From: Mycolicibacterium arabiense
GTDB taxonomy: Bacteria; Actinomycetota; Actinomycetes; Mycobacteriales; Mycobacteriaceae
Length of the DNA stretch: 64,000 bases
NCBI RefSeq assembly: GCF_010731815.2
Contig: NZ_AP022593.1
Location: 5,146,001-5,210,000 of the forward strand
Reading direction: 5' to 3'
Shown: positions 53,634 through 63,807 of the stretch, piece by piece
Layout of the letters: every line of letters starts with the position of its first letter
Numbering within the stretch: position 1 is the first letter of the stretch
Notes under the pieces: generated by a model
What the model was told of the DNA's origin: nothing
The model's database searches: none
The model's input: only the letters and a program-made list of their open reading frames with translations
Translations under genes and position numbers: made by a program

Positions 53634-54773
53634 ATGCGAGCGCTTGTCACGGGCGCTACCGGCTACGTCGGTTCCAGGCTCGTCACCGCACTGCTCGCCG
53701 AAGGCCACGACGTCATCGTCGGATCCCGCAATCTCGCGAAACTCGGAATGTTCGGATGGATCGACGACGTCAAGGCGGCCTACCTCGACGCCGACGACCC
53801 CGACTCCGCGACCAGCGCGTTCAAGCTCGCCGGTGACGTCGACGTCGTCTACTACCTGCTGCACGGCATCGGCCAACCCGGCTTCCGCGAGGCGGACAAC
53901 CTCGCCGCGGCCAACGTCGCGAGGGCCGCGAAGGCCGCGGGCGTCAAGCGAATCGTCTACCTCGGCGGGTTCGTACCCACCGACGGCGAACTGTCCGAGC
54001 ACCTCGCCAGCCGGGCCGAGGTGGCCGAAGCGCTCACCATCGAGGGTGGGCCCGAGGTGGTCTGGCTGGGCGCCGCCATCATCATCGGCGCGGGCTCGAC
54101 GTCGTTCGAGATGCTGCGCTACGTGGCCGACCGCTTCCTGGTCATCCCGCTGCCGTCGTGGGCGAGCAATCCGCTGGACCCGATCTCGATCAGCGACGCG
54201 CTCTACTACCTGGTCGCCGCCGCCGATCCCGACCGCGTGCCACCGGGCTCCTACGACATTCACGGCCCGGAGACCACGACCTACGGCGAACTGCTGCTGA
54301 GCTACGCGCGGGTGGCGGGCCTGTGGCGCCCGGGCCTCCCGCTGTTCGGCATCGACACCTCACTCGTGTCCGCGGTGACCGGGCTGATCCTGCCGGTACC
54401 CGGCGGCCTGTCCGGCGACCTCGTCGAATCGCTCGACCACCCGATGAAGGCGTCGTCGAGAGGGCTGACCCACCTCGTGCCCGACCCGCCCGGCGGGCTC
54501 GTCGACACCGACGACGCAATAGCCCGGTCGCTGGAACGGCAGCGGCCACTGCCCGTGAACGAACTCAGCGACCCGCACCACCTCGCCGACACCGACCCGC
54601 GGTGGGCGGGCGGTGACACGTTCCGGATTCGCGGCCTGGCGTCGCGCGTCACGCCATCGGCGGCCAAGCCTGCGCTGTGCCTCATCGACAACGTGCCCGG
54701 CCCGGTGGCGGCCTGGGTGCGCACCGGATTGGATGTCATGATCGGACTCGTGCCCCGGGGAGCTAGCTCTTGA
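53634..54773 (+). CDS. NmrA-like NAD(P)-binding protein
   Basis: 379 aa atypical extended SDR. MRALVTGATGYVGSRLV is the Rossmann motif; the SDR Tyr-Lys pair is not evident, as usual for NmrA/HSCARG-type proteins. The C-terminal 100 residues are a family-specific domain (DDAIARSLERQRPLPVNELSDPHHLADTDPRWAGGD). Role may be NAD(P)-sensing or reductase activity on unknown substrates. Followed by the CPBP gene with a 4-nt overlap. Confidence 0.78.
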   Translation: MRALVTGATGYVGSRLVTALLAEGHDVIVGSRNLAKLGMFGWIDDVKAAYLDADDPDSATSAFKLAGDVDVVYYLLHGIGQPGFREADNLAAANVARAAKAAGVKRIVYLGGFVPTDGELSEHLASRAEVAEALTIEGGPEVVWLGAAIIIGAGSTSFEMLRYVADRFLVIPLPSWASNPLDPISISDALYYLVAAADPDRVPPGSYDIHGPETTTYGELLLSYARVAGLWRPGLPLFGIDTSLVSAVTGLILPVPGGLSGDLVESLDHPMKASSRGLTHLVPDPPGGLVDTDDAIARSLERQRPLPVNELSDPHHLADTDPRWAGGDTFRIRGLASRVTPSAAKPALCLIDNVPGPVAAWVRTGLDVMIGLVPRGASS

Positions 54774-55465
54774 ACCTCTTCAGCGAATTCGGCGACATCG
54801 TCGGCTCGCGGGCCGCTCCCTACCAGGAAACCGAGAAGCTGGTTCGTCGCAGACGGATCATCGTCGGCGTCGTCCTCGTCATCGGCGCAGTGCTGCTCGG
54901 CTTCTCCCTGACCCGCGAACCCGGCGATGCGTCGTTCTACGGCCTGACCCTGGCGCTGGCCGGCGTGTGGGCGGCGGGCGCGCGGCTGTCTGGGCCCGTG
55001 CACTTCGGCCACGTGGAGTTCCGGTCGAAGAACCGTCGACCGATCCTCACCGGAACGATCATCGGGCTGTCGCTCGGTGCGGCGTTCATCGTCGGTGGGT
55101 TGGTGGCACGCGAGATCCCGCCGGTGCGCGACTACATCGTGCGGGTCCTCGAGTACACCAACTACGGACCGATCTTCCTCGTCACCTTCATCACCCTGAT
55201 CAACGGCCTCGCCGAGGAGATGTTCTTCCGCGGCGCGCTCTACAGCGCGCTCGGCAAGTTCCGGCCCGTGCTGATCTCGACGATCGTCTACGCGATCGCG
55301 GTGTCGGCCGCAGGCAACCCGATGCTGGGCTTCGCCGGCCTGATCCTCGGCTACGTCTGCGCCTACGAGCGCCGCATGACCGGAGGAGTGCTCGCACCGA
55401 TGCTCACCCACTTCTTCTGGGGGCTGGTCATGGTGCTCGCACTACCTCCGATCTTCGGCGTATAG
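54770..55465 (+). CDS. CPBP-family intramembrane protease (CAAX-like)
   Basis: 231 aa, about six membrane helices. The diagnostic motif is E149-E150-MFF-R154-G at the third helix, with a second Arg/Asn region and H in APMLTHFFWG, the three conserved ABI/CPBP elements. The TTG start overlaps the previous stop as TTGA. Members process or protect membrane peptides. It forms one unit with the NmrA-like gene and converges on the MFS gene at 4 nt. Confidence 0.83.
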   Translation: MNLFSEFGDIVGSRAAPYQETEKLVRRRRIIVGVVLVIGAVLLGFSLTREPGDASFYGLTLALAGVWAAGARLSGPVHFGHVEFRSKNRRPILTGTIIGLSLGAAFIVGGLVAREIPPVRDYIVRVLEYTNYGPIFLVTFITLINGLAEEMFFRGALYSALGKFRPVLISTIVYAIAVSAAGNPMLGFAGLILGYVCAYERRMTGGVLAPMLTHFFWGLVMVLALPPIFGV

Positions 55466-55469
55466 ACCC

Positions 55470-56744
55470 TCACCGCAGCGGGTTGGCGATCTCGTCGCGC
55501 GGCATCCGTGCGGCCGTGACCGCCACCGCCGCGAGCATCACCGGGACGATGCCCGCGGCGGCGAAGATCGTCTCCATCGAGACCACCTTCGACAGCGGGC
55601 CGACGATCGCGAACGACACCGGCATGAACGCCAGCGACACGAAGAAGTCCAGGCTCGACACCCGGCCCAGCATCGACCGGGGCACGCGCCGCTGCAGCAG
55701 CGTTCCCCAGATCACCATCCCCGCACCGTCGGTGACCCCGACGACGAACGTGGCCGCCGCCATCAACGGGAACGACGACGTCACGCCCACCACGATCAGC
55801 GGTAGGGAGCCCAGGCCCCACATCGTCATCATCACCGAGAGGTAGCGCCGCGGCAGTCGCACCGACGACACCGCCAGCGCGCCGATCGCACTGCCCACGC
55901 CGAAGAACGCCAGGATGAACCCGTAGGCGCGGGCGCCGTCGGCGAACCGGTCCGCGGCGATGAACGGCAGCAGCACCTCGATCGGGCCGAGCACCACCAG
56001 CACGAACATGCTCGCGAACAGCAGCGTCCACAGCAGCCATGGGGTACGCACCATGAACGCGAAACCCTCACGCAGATCACGCATCACGTGCGGACGCTCC
56101 GCCTCCGGCGACGGGTCGTCACGCACCGGTCGTGTGGTGACCAGCAGGACCAGGCCCAGCGCGAACAGCCCGGCGACCACGTACGCGCCCACGGCCGGGA
56201 ACGTCGCGCCGACCAGCACGCCCGCCACCGCGGGCCCCACCGCGCGCTGGAACACCGGCCGCACGACGCCCTCGACGCCGTTGGCCGCCAGCAACTGCTC
56301 AGCGGGCAGGATCCGGGGCAGCAGTGCGCTGTAGGCGGGGAAGAAGAACGCCGCGGCGATGCCCAGCACGCCCGCTGCCACCGCCATGTGCCAAATGCGC
56401 AGTGCGCCAACCGTTCCGAGCACGGCGATGAAGACTACCGCGACGACGTTGACGCACTCGACGACGATGATGATCGCGCGCTGGTCGACGCGGTCGGCGA
56501 CGATGCCGCCGACGAGCACGAAGGCCACCAGTCCCGCCCCGAGGCAGGTCGCCACCAGTGACAGCGACGTGGGATCGTCGTCGAGTTCGATCACCTGCAG
56601 TGCCATCACCACGGCCCACATGCCCTCGGCGAAGATCGACAGGGACACCGCCGCGATCAGCAGGCGGAACTCGCGGATCCGAAACGGTGCGAGCACGCGC
56701 CAACCGCCGGGGGACACCGGCTCGGTCTCGACGTGCGTACTCAT
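55470..56744 (-). CDS. MFS efflux protein (MFS_3/Tap-like)
   Basis: 424 aa, 12 membrane helices. The layout FRIREFRLLIAAVSLSIFAEGMWAVVMALQV and GGIVADRVDQRAIIIVVECVNVVAVVFIAV, plus VVRPVFQRAVGPAVAGVLVG, suit the MFS_3 group that includes enterobactin and Tap-type exporters. Substrate unknown. Convergent with the CPBP gene. A 71-nt gap separates its start from the ECH gene stop. Confidence 0.8.
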   Translation of the reverse strand: MSTHVETEPVSPGGWRVLAPFRIREFRLLIAAVSLSIFAEGMWAVVMALQVIELDDDPTSLSLVATCLGAGLVAFVLVGGIVADRVDQRAIIIVVECVNVVAVVFIAVLGTVGALRIWHMAVAAGVLGIAAAFFFPAYSALLPRILPAEQLLAANGVEGVVRPVFQRAVGPAVAGVLVGATFPAVGAYVVAGLFALGLVLLVTTRPVRDDPSPEAERPHVMRDLREGFAFMVRTPWLLWTLLFASMFVLVVLGPIEVLLPFIAADRFADGARAYGFILAFFGVGSAIGALAVSSVRLPRRYLSVMMTMWGLGSLPLIVVGVTSSFPLMAAATFVVGVTDGAGMVIWGTLLQRRVPRSMLGRVSSLDFFVSLAFMPVSFAIVGPLSKVVSMETIFAAAGIVPVMLAAVAVTAARMPRDEIANPLR

Positions 56745-56815
56745 GCAGACGATGGTCGTCTACGAGCAGCCCTGCCGTCGAATGGTTTTCGCCGGGGCCG
56801 GCATGGGGTGCGACG

Positions 56816-57637
56816 CTAGTGATCGCCGAAGTTCGGAGCCCGACGCTCCTGGAACGCCCTGGTGCCCTCGCGGAAGTCGTGGCGATCGAGCAGGTCCAGC
56901 TGACCCTCGGTCTCGCGCCCGAAGGCGCCGTCGAGTTCGGTCAGCGTCGCTTCGTTGATGGCCTGCTTGGTCTTTCGCAGTGCCACGGCAGGGCCGGACT
57001 TCAGCGTCGTGAGCACCGTATCGACCTGCCCGTCGAGTTCGTCTGCGGGGTAGACCCCGCTGACCAGGCCTGCGGCCAGCGCGTCGGCCGCCGTCAGTCG
57101 CTCGGCCAGCAGCGCCATCCGCATCGCCCGCGTACGGCCGATGGAGGCGGCCACCAGCGCCGAGGCGCCACCGTCGGGCATCAGCCCAATCTTGGTAAAG
57201 GCCAACAGGAAGTAGGCCTTCTCCGAGGCGAGGATCACGTCTGCGGCGATGGCCAGCGAGACGCCGACGCCTGCGGCGGGCCCGTGTACGACCGATACCA
57301 CCGGTTTCGGCAGGCCGACGATGGCCGCGATGGCCCGGTTGGCTGCGGCCAGCACGTCGGCGGGCGTGCCGCTCGCGCCCGGGTTGGCGTGGTCCTCTGC
57401 GCTGATGCCGGCCCCGCTGCTGAACCCGCGGCCCGCGCCGCCGAGGCGGACCACCTTGACCTCCGGGTCGGTCGCCGCGCGGTCCAGCGAGTCGCCGATG
57501 GTGTGCAACATCGCGGCGGTCAGGGAGTTCAGGCTGTCGGGGCGATTGAGCGTCAGTGCGAGCACGCCGTCGTCGAGCGACACCGTGAGCTCGTCGATTG
57601 CGGCATAGGGCGTCGGATCGGATGCAGTGGTGGTCAT
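56816..57637 (-). CDS. Enoyl-CoA hydratase/isomerase (echA10-like)
   Basis: 273 aa crotonase-family protein. The CoA loop reads [11 protein letters not shown] (Ala-Gly position changed from the usual AGAD), and the oxyanion part [20 protein letters not shown]; the acidic residue in [14 protein letters not shown] is a D where many have E, suggesting an isomerase-like variant. Positional equivalent of Rv1142c (EchA10). Divergent from mcr with a palindrome in the gap. Likely serves branched-chain or sterol side-chain acyl-CoAs. Confidence 0.82.
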   Translation of the reverse strand: MTTTASDPTPYAAIDELTVSLDDGVLALTLNRPDSLNSLTAAMLHTIGDSLDRAATDPEVKVVRLGGAGRGFSSGAGISAEDHANPGASGTPADVLAAANRAIAAIVGLPKPVVSVVHGPAAGVGVSLAIAADVILASEKAYFLLAFTKIGLMPDGGASALVAASIGRTRAMRMALLAERLTAADALAAGLVSGVYPADELDGQVDTVLTTLKSGPAVALRKTKQAINEATLTELDGAFGRETEGQLDLLDRHDFREGTRAFQERRAPNFGDH

Positions 57638-57685
57638 GTGCCTCGCCTCGCGTCGGGGCGAGCTCGGAAGGCCCGCAGCGGATCG

Positions 57686-57701
57686 ACTTGGTTATACAAG
57701 T
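57686..57701. promoter_or_regulatory. Palindrome ACTTGGTTATACAAGT in the ech-mcr gap
   Basis: Perfect 5-bp arms ACTTG and CAAGT around GTTATA, in the 110-nt divergent gap. It also holds an AT-rich stretch usable as -10. Probable operator for a shared regulator. Confidence 0.5.
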
Positions 57702-57747
57702 AAGCTTTGTCGGCGGTCAACCTAGGTCTATTGGTGGAGGCATTGCG

Positions 57748-58851
57748 ATGGCGGGACCACTGCAGGGATTGCGAGTCGTTGAACTGGCCGGCATCGGCCC
57801 CGGACCCCACGCGGCGATGATCCTCGGTGATCTCGGCGCGGACGTCGTCCGGATCGAGCGACCGAAGAAGGGCGCGGGCGTCCAAATGCCCAGCCGCGAT
57901 TCGATGTTGCGCAACAGGCGGTCGGTGGCGGCCGACCTCAAGAGCGACGAGGGCCGGGAGCTGGTGCTCAAGCTGATCGCCAAGGCCGACGTGCTGATCG
58001 AGGGCTACCGCCCCGGCGTCACCGAGCGCCTGGGACTCGGTCCGCAGGACTGCGCGAAGGTCAACGAACGGCTGATCTACGGCCGGATGACCGGCTGGGG
58101 ACAGGACGGGCCGCGCGCGCTGCAGGCTGGCCACGACATCAACTACATCTCCCTCAACGGTCTGCTGCACGCCGTCGGCCGCAAGGACGAGCGGCCGGTC
58201 CCGCCGTTGAACCTCGCCGGTGACTTCGGTGGCGGCTCGATGTTCCTGCTCGTCGGCATCCTCGCCGCGCTGTGGGAGCGACAGACCTCCGGCAAAGGCC
58301 AGGTCGTCGACGCCGCGATGGTCGACGGGTCCAGCGTGCTGATGCAGATGATGTGGAGCTTCCGCGCCACGGGCATGTGGAGTGACGTCCGCGGCACCAA
58401 CATGCTCGACACCGGTGCGCCGTACTACGACACCTACGAGACGGCCGACGGGCGCTACGTCGCGGTCGGCGCCATCGAGCCGCAGTTCTACGCGCTGCTC
58501 CTGCACGGGCTGGGACTCGACACCGCGGACCTGCCGGACCAGAACGACATGGCCCGCTGGCCCGAACTGCGCGAGGCCTTCACCAAGGCGTTCGCCGAGC
58601 ACGACCGCGACCACTGGGCCGGGGTGTTCAACGGCACCGACGCGTGCGTGACGCCGGTGCTGAGCTTCGCCGAGGTCGAGACCGAAGCCCACATCACCGA
58701 CCGCGGCACGTTCTACCGGGACGTCTCCGACGCCGGGGAGCACCTGCAGCCCATGCCGGCCCCGCGGTTCTCCCGGAGCGCACCCGAACAGCCGCGGCCA
58801 CCCGTCGTGCCGGGTGCCGACACCGAAACCGTCCTCAACGAGTGGGTATAG
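57748..58851 (+). CDS. mcr: Alpha-methylacyl-CoA racemase
   Basis: 367 aa family III CoA-transferase fold. Catalytic H129 (GHDINYIS) and D159 ([10 protein letters not shown]) correspond to the His126/Asp156 pair of M. tuberculosis MCR (Rv1143), offset by 3 residues because of a small insertion after IERPKKG. It interconverts R/S 2-methylacyl-CoAs so that branched sterol side chains can enter beta-oxidation. GGAGG 7 nt upstream supports the ATG. The TAG stop overlaps the -10 box of the downstream SDR. Confidence 0.93.
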   Translation: MAGPLQGLRVVELAGIGPGPHAAMILGDLGADVVRIERPKKGAGVQMPSRDSMLRNRRSVAADLKSDEGRELVLKLIAKADVLIEGYRPGVTERLGLGPQDCAKVNERLIYGRMTGWGQDGPRALQAGHDINYISLNGLLHAVGRKDERPVPPLNLAGDFGGGSMFLLVGILAALWERQTSGKGQVVDAAMVDGSSVLMQMMWSFRATGMWSDVRGTNMLDTGAPYYDTYETADGRYVAVGAIEPQFYALLLHGLGLDTADLPDQNDMARWPELREAFTKAFAEHDRDHWAGVFNGTDACVTPVLSFAEVETEAHITDRGTFYRDVSDAGEHLQPMPAPRFSRSAPEQPRPPVVPGADTETVLNEWV

Positions 58852-58870
58852 TCCCAACCAACCAGTAGGT
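58847..58870 (+). promoter_or_regulatory. SDR promoter: TATAGT with ACCAACCAGTAGGT
   Basis: TATAGT (58847-58852, containing the mcr stop) is a good -10 box. The 14-mer at 58857-58870, identical to that at 44810-44823, sits at the expected transcription start, where a repressor would act. Confidence 0.5.
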
Positions 58871-58905
58871 CGGCCCTGGGTCGACATCACGAAAGGAATG
58901 CATCT

Positions 58906-59658
58906 GTGCTGATCAAGGACGCCGTTGCCGTCGTCACCGGTGGCGCATCCGGCCTGGGCCTCGCCACGACCAAGCGGCTGCTCGACGCCGGCGCCAGCGT
59001 GGTCGTCATCGACCTGCGTGAAGGCGACGAGCTGGCGAAGCTGGGGGACCGGGTGCGGTTCGCCTCCGCCGACGTGACCGACGAGGCCGCCGTCACCCAG
59101 GCCCTCGACCTCGCCGAGTCGCTCGGCCCTCTGCGCATCAACGTCAACTGTGCGGGCATCGGCAGCGCGATGAAGACGCTGAGCAAGAACGGTCCGTTCC
59201 CGCTCGACGTGTTCAGCAAGACCATCCAGGTGAACCTGATCGGCACCTTCAACGTGCTGCGGCTGTCAGCCGAGCGCATCGCCAAGACCGAGCCGGTCGG
59301 CGAGGAGCGCGGCGTCATCATCAACACCGCATCGGTCGCGGCGTTCGAGGGTCAGATCGGCCAGGCTGCGTACTCGGCGTCCAAGGGCGGCGTCGTCGGC
59401 ATGACCCTGCCGATCGCGCGCGACCTCTCGCGTGAGCTGATCCGCGTCTGCACGATCGCCCCCGGCCTGTTCAAGACGCCGCTGCTGGGGTCATTGCCCG
59501 AAGAGGCGCAGCGCTCGCTCGGTCAGCAGGTGCCGCACCCCGCCCGCCTCGGCGATCCCGACGAGTACGGCGCGCTGGCCGTGCACATCGTGGAGAACCC
59601 GATGCTCAACGGCGAGGTCATTCGCCTCGACGGCGCGATCCGCATGGCTCCGCGGTAG
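58906..59658 (+). CDS. SDR, HSD10-type 3-hydroxyacyl-CoA dehydrogenase (Rv1144-like)
   Basis: 250 aa classical [22 protein letters not shown] in [22 protein letters not shown], and PGLFKTPLL. Resembles 3-hydroxyacyl-CoA dehydrogenase type II (HSD10), which oxidises branched 2-methyl-3-hydroxyacyl-CoAs and some steroids, and sits beside mcr as Rv1144 does. It may supply the dehydrogenase step missing from the 44.9-48 kb operon. GTG start with GAAAGGA upstream. Confidence 0.87.
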   Translation: MLIKDAVAVVTGGASGLGLATTKRLLDAGASVVVIDLREGDELAKLGDRVRFASADVTDEAAVTQALDLAESLGPLRINVNCAGIGSAMKTLSKNGPFPLDVFSKTIQVNLIGTFNVLRLSAERIAKTEPVGEERGVIINTASVAAFEGQIGQAAYSASKGGVVGMTLPIARDLSRELIRVCTIAPGLFKTPLLGSLPEEAQRSLGQQVPHPARLGDPDEYGALAVHIVENPMLNGEVIRLDGAIRMAPR

Positions 59659-60669
<1,011 letters not shown>

Positions 60670-60698
60670 CCCGGATCAGCACCGGACTTCGAGACGGA

Positions 60699-60729
60699 GA
60701 AAGCCGCCGACCATGGGTCGGCGGCTTTC
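60699..60729. terminator. Terminator between NMO and small gene 1
   Basis: 14-bp perfect stem GAAAGCCGCCGACC (60699-60712) with GGTCGGCGGCTTTC (60716-60729), 3-nt loop, followed by TT. Serves the NMO operon and possibly the convergent small gene. Confidence 0.8.
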
Positions 60730-60800
60730 TTCACGTTCAACTCGATCGGGCGTCGAGGATCCCGGCGCACAGGTGTCGGACCTGGGTGCCGACTACTGGA

Positions 60801-60941
60801 TCAGACTGCGGCGGCGAGATCCGGGAACTGCTCCGCGGTGTCACCCTCGAAGAGGATGTCGCCGTGGTAGAGCGCTTCGAAATCAACCTTGATGACGTTG
60901 TCACTGCTGTCGTCGATCCACATGTACTGAACAGTAACCAC
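60801..60941 (-). CDS. Duplicated 46-aa acidic small protein, copy 1
   Basis: 46 codons from GTG to TGA: MVTVQYMWIDDSSDNVIKV... ending EQFPDLAAAV. Ten or so acidic residues and one Lys; no signal peptide or membrane segment. Copy 2 at 61197-61337 is 40/46 identical, with 12 synonymous and 6 amino-acid-changing codon differences, the pattern expected of a translated gene under constraint. Its 5' flank is also shared. No family recognised; the WIDD and LYHGD parts suggest a small folded domain. No clear ribosome-binding site. Confidence 0.7.
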   Translation of the reverse strand: MVTVQYMWIDDSSDNVIKVDFEALYHGDILFEGDTAEQFPDLAAAV

Positions 60942-61010
60942 GGGGATTGAGAGAACTCTGAGCCCATCTTCTGAAATTGGTGGCAGTTCTTACCGCTGAG
61001 TAGGTTGGCG
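60942..61010 (-). promoter_or_regulatory. Conserved upstream block of small gene 1
   Basis: About 70 nt before the GTG aligns without gaps longer than a base or two to the block before copy 2: shared strings include TTCTGAAA, GGCA-TTCTTACC and GTAGGTT (plus-strand reading). Probably the promoter and an operator. Confidence 0.5.
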
Positions 61011-61055
61011 CTCCGGCAAAGCGCCCGGGACCCCGGGAACACCCTGAAACGCGAG

Positions 61056-61084
61056 GAGCCGCCGACGTCACACGTCGGCGGCTC
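61056..61084 (-). terminator. Terminator after small gene 2
   Basis: 13-bp stem GAGCCGCCGACGT (61056-61068) with ACGTCGGCGGCTC (61072-61084). Lies downstream of copy 2 on its strand and upstream of copy 1, so the copies look like separate transcription units. Confidence 0.65.
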
Positions 61085-61196
61085 GCGTCGTTCTCCAAAC
61101 GGCACTCGTGGCGCCTCAGGGCACCCGATCGTCGTCGCGCAACGCACACTCGCGCTGCAACGGAACGGTCAGACCGAGCGGGCAGGCCCGCTTCGG

Positions 61197-61337
61197 TCAG
61201 ACGGCGGCAGCGAGGTCGGGGAACTGCTCGGAGGTGTCACCCTCGACCAGGACGTCCCCGTGATAGAGGGCCTCGAAGTCGACCTTGATGACATCGGCAC
61301 TGGTGTCGTCGATCCACATGTACTGGACAGTAACCAT
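61197..61337 (-). CDS. Duplicated 46-aa acidic small protein, copy 2
   Basis: 46 codons from ATG to TGA: MVTVQYMWIDDTSADVIKV... ending EQFPDLAAAV. Same properties as copy 1. It lies 166 nt from the mmpL13-like gene, divergently oriented, so its upstream block may also carry that gene's promoter or operator. Function unknown. Too short for most gene callers, which may explain why such genes are missed. Confidence 0.72.
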   Translation of the reverse strand: MVTVQYMWIDDTSADVIKVDFEALYHGDVLVEGDTSEQFPDLAAAV

Positions 61338-61407
61338 CACCATTAAGAGGACTTTGAGTCACGATTCTGAAAACCATGGCAATTCTTACCCGCGGGTAGG
61401 TTCGACC
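61338..61407 (-). promoter_or_regulatory. Conserved upstream block of small gene 2
   Basis: Counterpart of 60942-61010. Contains the perfect palindrome TACCCGCGGGTA (61387-61398) followed by GGTTCG. The divergent mmpL13-like gene starts about 100 nt further on. Confidence 0.5.
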
Positions 61408-61503
61408 GGCGGGCAAAGGTGCGACAGCGCGGGACGAAGCCATTGACCGCCCTTGGTTACCGCTGTTAAGTTAACGCGGATTTCTCAGGGGGAAGGGACC
61501 ACC

Positions 61504-63807
61504 GTGCTGCGCCGAATCGCCCTACTTGCCATCCGTGCGCCCAGACGGGTGCTGGCCGCCGCCGCGGTCGCGATGGTGGCCGCGGCGGTGTTCGGCATCC
61601 CCGTCGCCAAGAGCCTGTCCGCAGGGGGCTTCGCCGACCCCGCCTCGGAGTCATCTCAGGCGACGCAGCTGCTCACCGACAAGTTCGACCAGGGTGACAT
61701 GCAGATGCTCGTCGCCATCACCGCACCCGACGGCGTCGACAGCCCGGCGGCCAAGGCGGCGGCCGCCGACATCGTCGGAGCGATCGAGCAGTCGCCACAC
61801 ACGTCCACCGTCACGTCGGCCTGGACCGCGCCGCCCGAGGTCGCCGCCGGGCTGACGAGCCGCGACGGCAAGTCGGGTCTCATCGTCGCCGGCATGACCG
61901 GTGGCGAGAACATGGCCCAGAAGTACGCCAAGGCACTCGCCGACGAGGTCGTCCACGACCGGGACGGCGTCACCGTGCGCGCTGGTGGTGTCGCGATGGT
62001 CTACGCGCAGATCAGCGCGCAATCCGAGCGCGATCTGCTGCTGATGGAGGCGATCGCGATCCCGCTCAGCTTCCTGGTGCTGGTCTGGGTGTTCGGCGGA
62101 CTGATCGCCGCCGCGCTACCCATGATGATCGGCGCGTTCGCGATCGTCGGCACCATGTCGGTGCTGCGGTTGATCACATTCGGCACCGACGTGTCCATCT
62201 TCGCGCTCAACCTCTCGACGGCCATGGGCCTGGCGCTCGCGATCGACTACACGCTGCTGATCATCAGTCGCTACCGCGACGAACTCGCCGACGGCGTGCC
62301 GCGCGAACGGGCGCTGATCCGCACCATGTCGACCGCGGGACGCACGGTGCTGTTCTCCGCCGTGACCGTCGCCCTGTCGATGGCGGCGATGCTGCTGTTC
62401 CCGATGTACTTCCTCAAGTCGTTCGCCTACGCGGGCGTCGCCACGGTGGCGTTCGCGGCGTTCGCGGCGGTGGTCATCACCCCCGCCGCCATCTGGATAC
62501 TCGGCGAGCGGCTGGATTCGCTGGACGTGCGAAAGCCGTTGCGGCGCCTATTCGGTCGCGGAGAACCGGCGCCGAAGCCCGTGGAGCGGCTGTTCTGGTA
62601 CCGGTCGACCAAGATGGTCACGCGGCGTGCCCTGCCGATCGGTCTGGCCGTGGTGGTGTTGCTGCTCGCCCTCGGCGCGCCGTTCCTGTCGGTGAAGTGG
62701 GGGTTCCCCGACGATCGCGTGCTGCCGAAGTCGGCGTCCGCGCACGTGGTCGGCGACGAGCTGCGCAACGACTACGCCGAGGACTCGGCCACCGCGGTCT
62801 CCGTGGTCATCCCCAACGCGGACGGATTGACGCCCAACGTCATCGAGCGCTACGCCGCGGACCTGTCGCGCGTCGCGGACGTGGCGGCGGTCTCGGCGCC
62901 GACCGGCACGTTCGTGGGAGGGAACCGGGTCGGCCCGCCGAGTGCTGCGACCGGCGTCGCCGAGGGCAGCGCATTCCTCACGATCAGCAGCAAGGCACCG
63001 CTGTTCTCCGACGGCTCCGACGCTCAACTCGACGCGTTGCACGCGGTCGCGGGCCCGGACGGGCGGGCCGTGCAGTTCGCCGGCGTGGCCCAGATCAACA
63101 GGGACAGCGTCGATGCCATCACCGAGCGCCTGCCGCTGGTGCTCGGTCTGATCGCGGTCATCACCTTCGGGCTGCTGTTCCTCCTGACCGGCAGCGTGGT
63201 GCTGCCGTTGAAGGCGATCGTGCTCAACGTCCTGTCACTGGCGGCGGCGTTCGGTGCGCTGGTGTGGATCTTCCAGGAGGGACATCTGAGCGCATTCGGC
63301 ACGACGCCCACGGGAACCCTGGTGGCGAACATGCCGGTGCTGCTGTTCTGCATCGCGTTCGGGCTGTCGATGGACTACGAAGTGTTCCTCGTCGCGCGGA
63401 TCCGGGAGTACTGGCTGAAGATGCGCGCCGACGGGCCCGCGACGCTGACGCGCGCCGAGGCCCGCGCGGTCAACGACGAAGCCGTCGCGATGGGTCTGGC
63501 CCGGACCGGCCGCGTCATCACCGCAGCCGCACTCGTCATGTCGATTTCGTTCGCCGCGCTCATCGCCGCGCAGGTGTCGTTCATGCGGATGTTCGGCGTC
63601 GGCCTGACCCTCGCCATCCTCGTCGACGCGACGCTGGTGCGCATGCTGCTGGTGCCGTCGTTCATGCACCTCATGGGTGGCTGGAACTGGTGGGCGCCGA
63701 AGCCGCTGACCCGGCTACACCAGCGCATCGGGATCAGCGAATCCGGACCCGAGGTCGTCGCGGGGCGCCATCGGCTGGTCGATGCCACCGAAGGTCGCGG
63801 GACGTGA
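61504..63807 (+). CDS. MmpL-family RND lipid transporter (mmpL13-like), intact
   Basis: 767 aa. RND/MMPL plan: helix 1, a porter domain (about residues 50-180), five helices, a second domain (about 395-535) and a final helix bundle. The two proton-relay Asp-Tyr pairs are visible, AIDYTLLI and SMDYEVFL. Locus matches Rv1145/Rv1146, where mmpL13 is split into two ORFs in M. tuberculosis; here one frame is open throughout. GTG at 61504 was chosen for the GGGGAAGGG upstream. Substrate unknown. Its stop overlaps the TetR start by 4 nt. Confidence 0.88.
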   Translation: MLRRIALLAIRAPRRVLAAAAVAMVAAAVFGIPVAKSLSAGGFADPASESSQATQLLTDKFDQGDMQMLVAITAPDGVDSPAAKAAAADIVGAIEQSPHTSTVTSAWTAPPEVAAGLTSRDGKSGLIVAGMTGGENMAQKYAKALADEVVHDRDGVTVRAGGVAMVYAQISAQSERDLLLMEAIAIPLSFLVLVWVFGGLIAAALPMMIGAFAIVGTMSVLRLITFGTDVSIFALNLSTAMGLALAIDYTLLIISRYRDELADGVPRERALIRTMSTAGRTVLFSAVTVALSMAAMLLFPMYFLKSFAYAGVATVAFAAFAAVVITPAAIWILGERLDSLDVRKPLRRLFGRGEPAPKPVERLFWYRSTKMVTRRALPIGLAVVVLLLALGAPFLSVKWGFPDDRVLPKSASAHVVGDELRNDYAEDSATAVSVVIPNADGLTPNVIERYAADLSRVADVAAVSAPTGTFVGGNRVGPPSAATGVAEGSAFLTISSKAPLFSDGSDAQLDALHAVAGPDGRAVQFAGVAQINRDSVDAITERLPLVLGLIAVITFGLLFLLTGSVVLPLKAIVLNVLSLAAAFGALVWIFQEGHLSAFGTTPTGTLVANMPVLLFCIAFGLSMDYEVFLVARIREYWLKMRADGPATLTRAEARAVNDEAVAMGLARTGRVITAAALVMSISFAALIAAQVSFMRMFGVGLTLAILVDATLVRMLLVPSFMHLMGGWNWWAPKPLTRLHQRIGISESGPEVVAGRHRLVDATEGRGT

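Noticed and set aside
60737..61147. 136-codon minus-strand frame spanning small gene 1
   Set aside because: A different frame from the duplicated 46-codon genes; no counterpart in copy 2 and no composition support.
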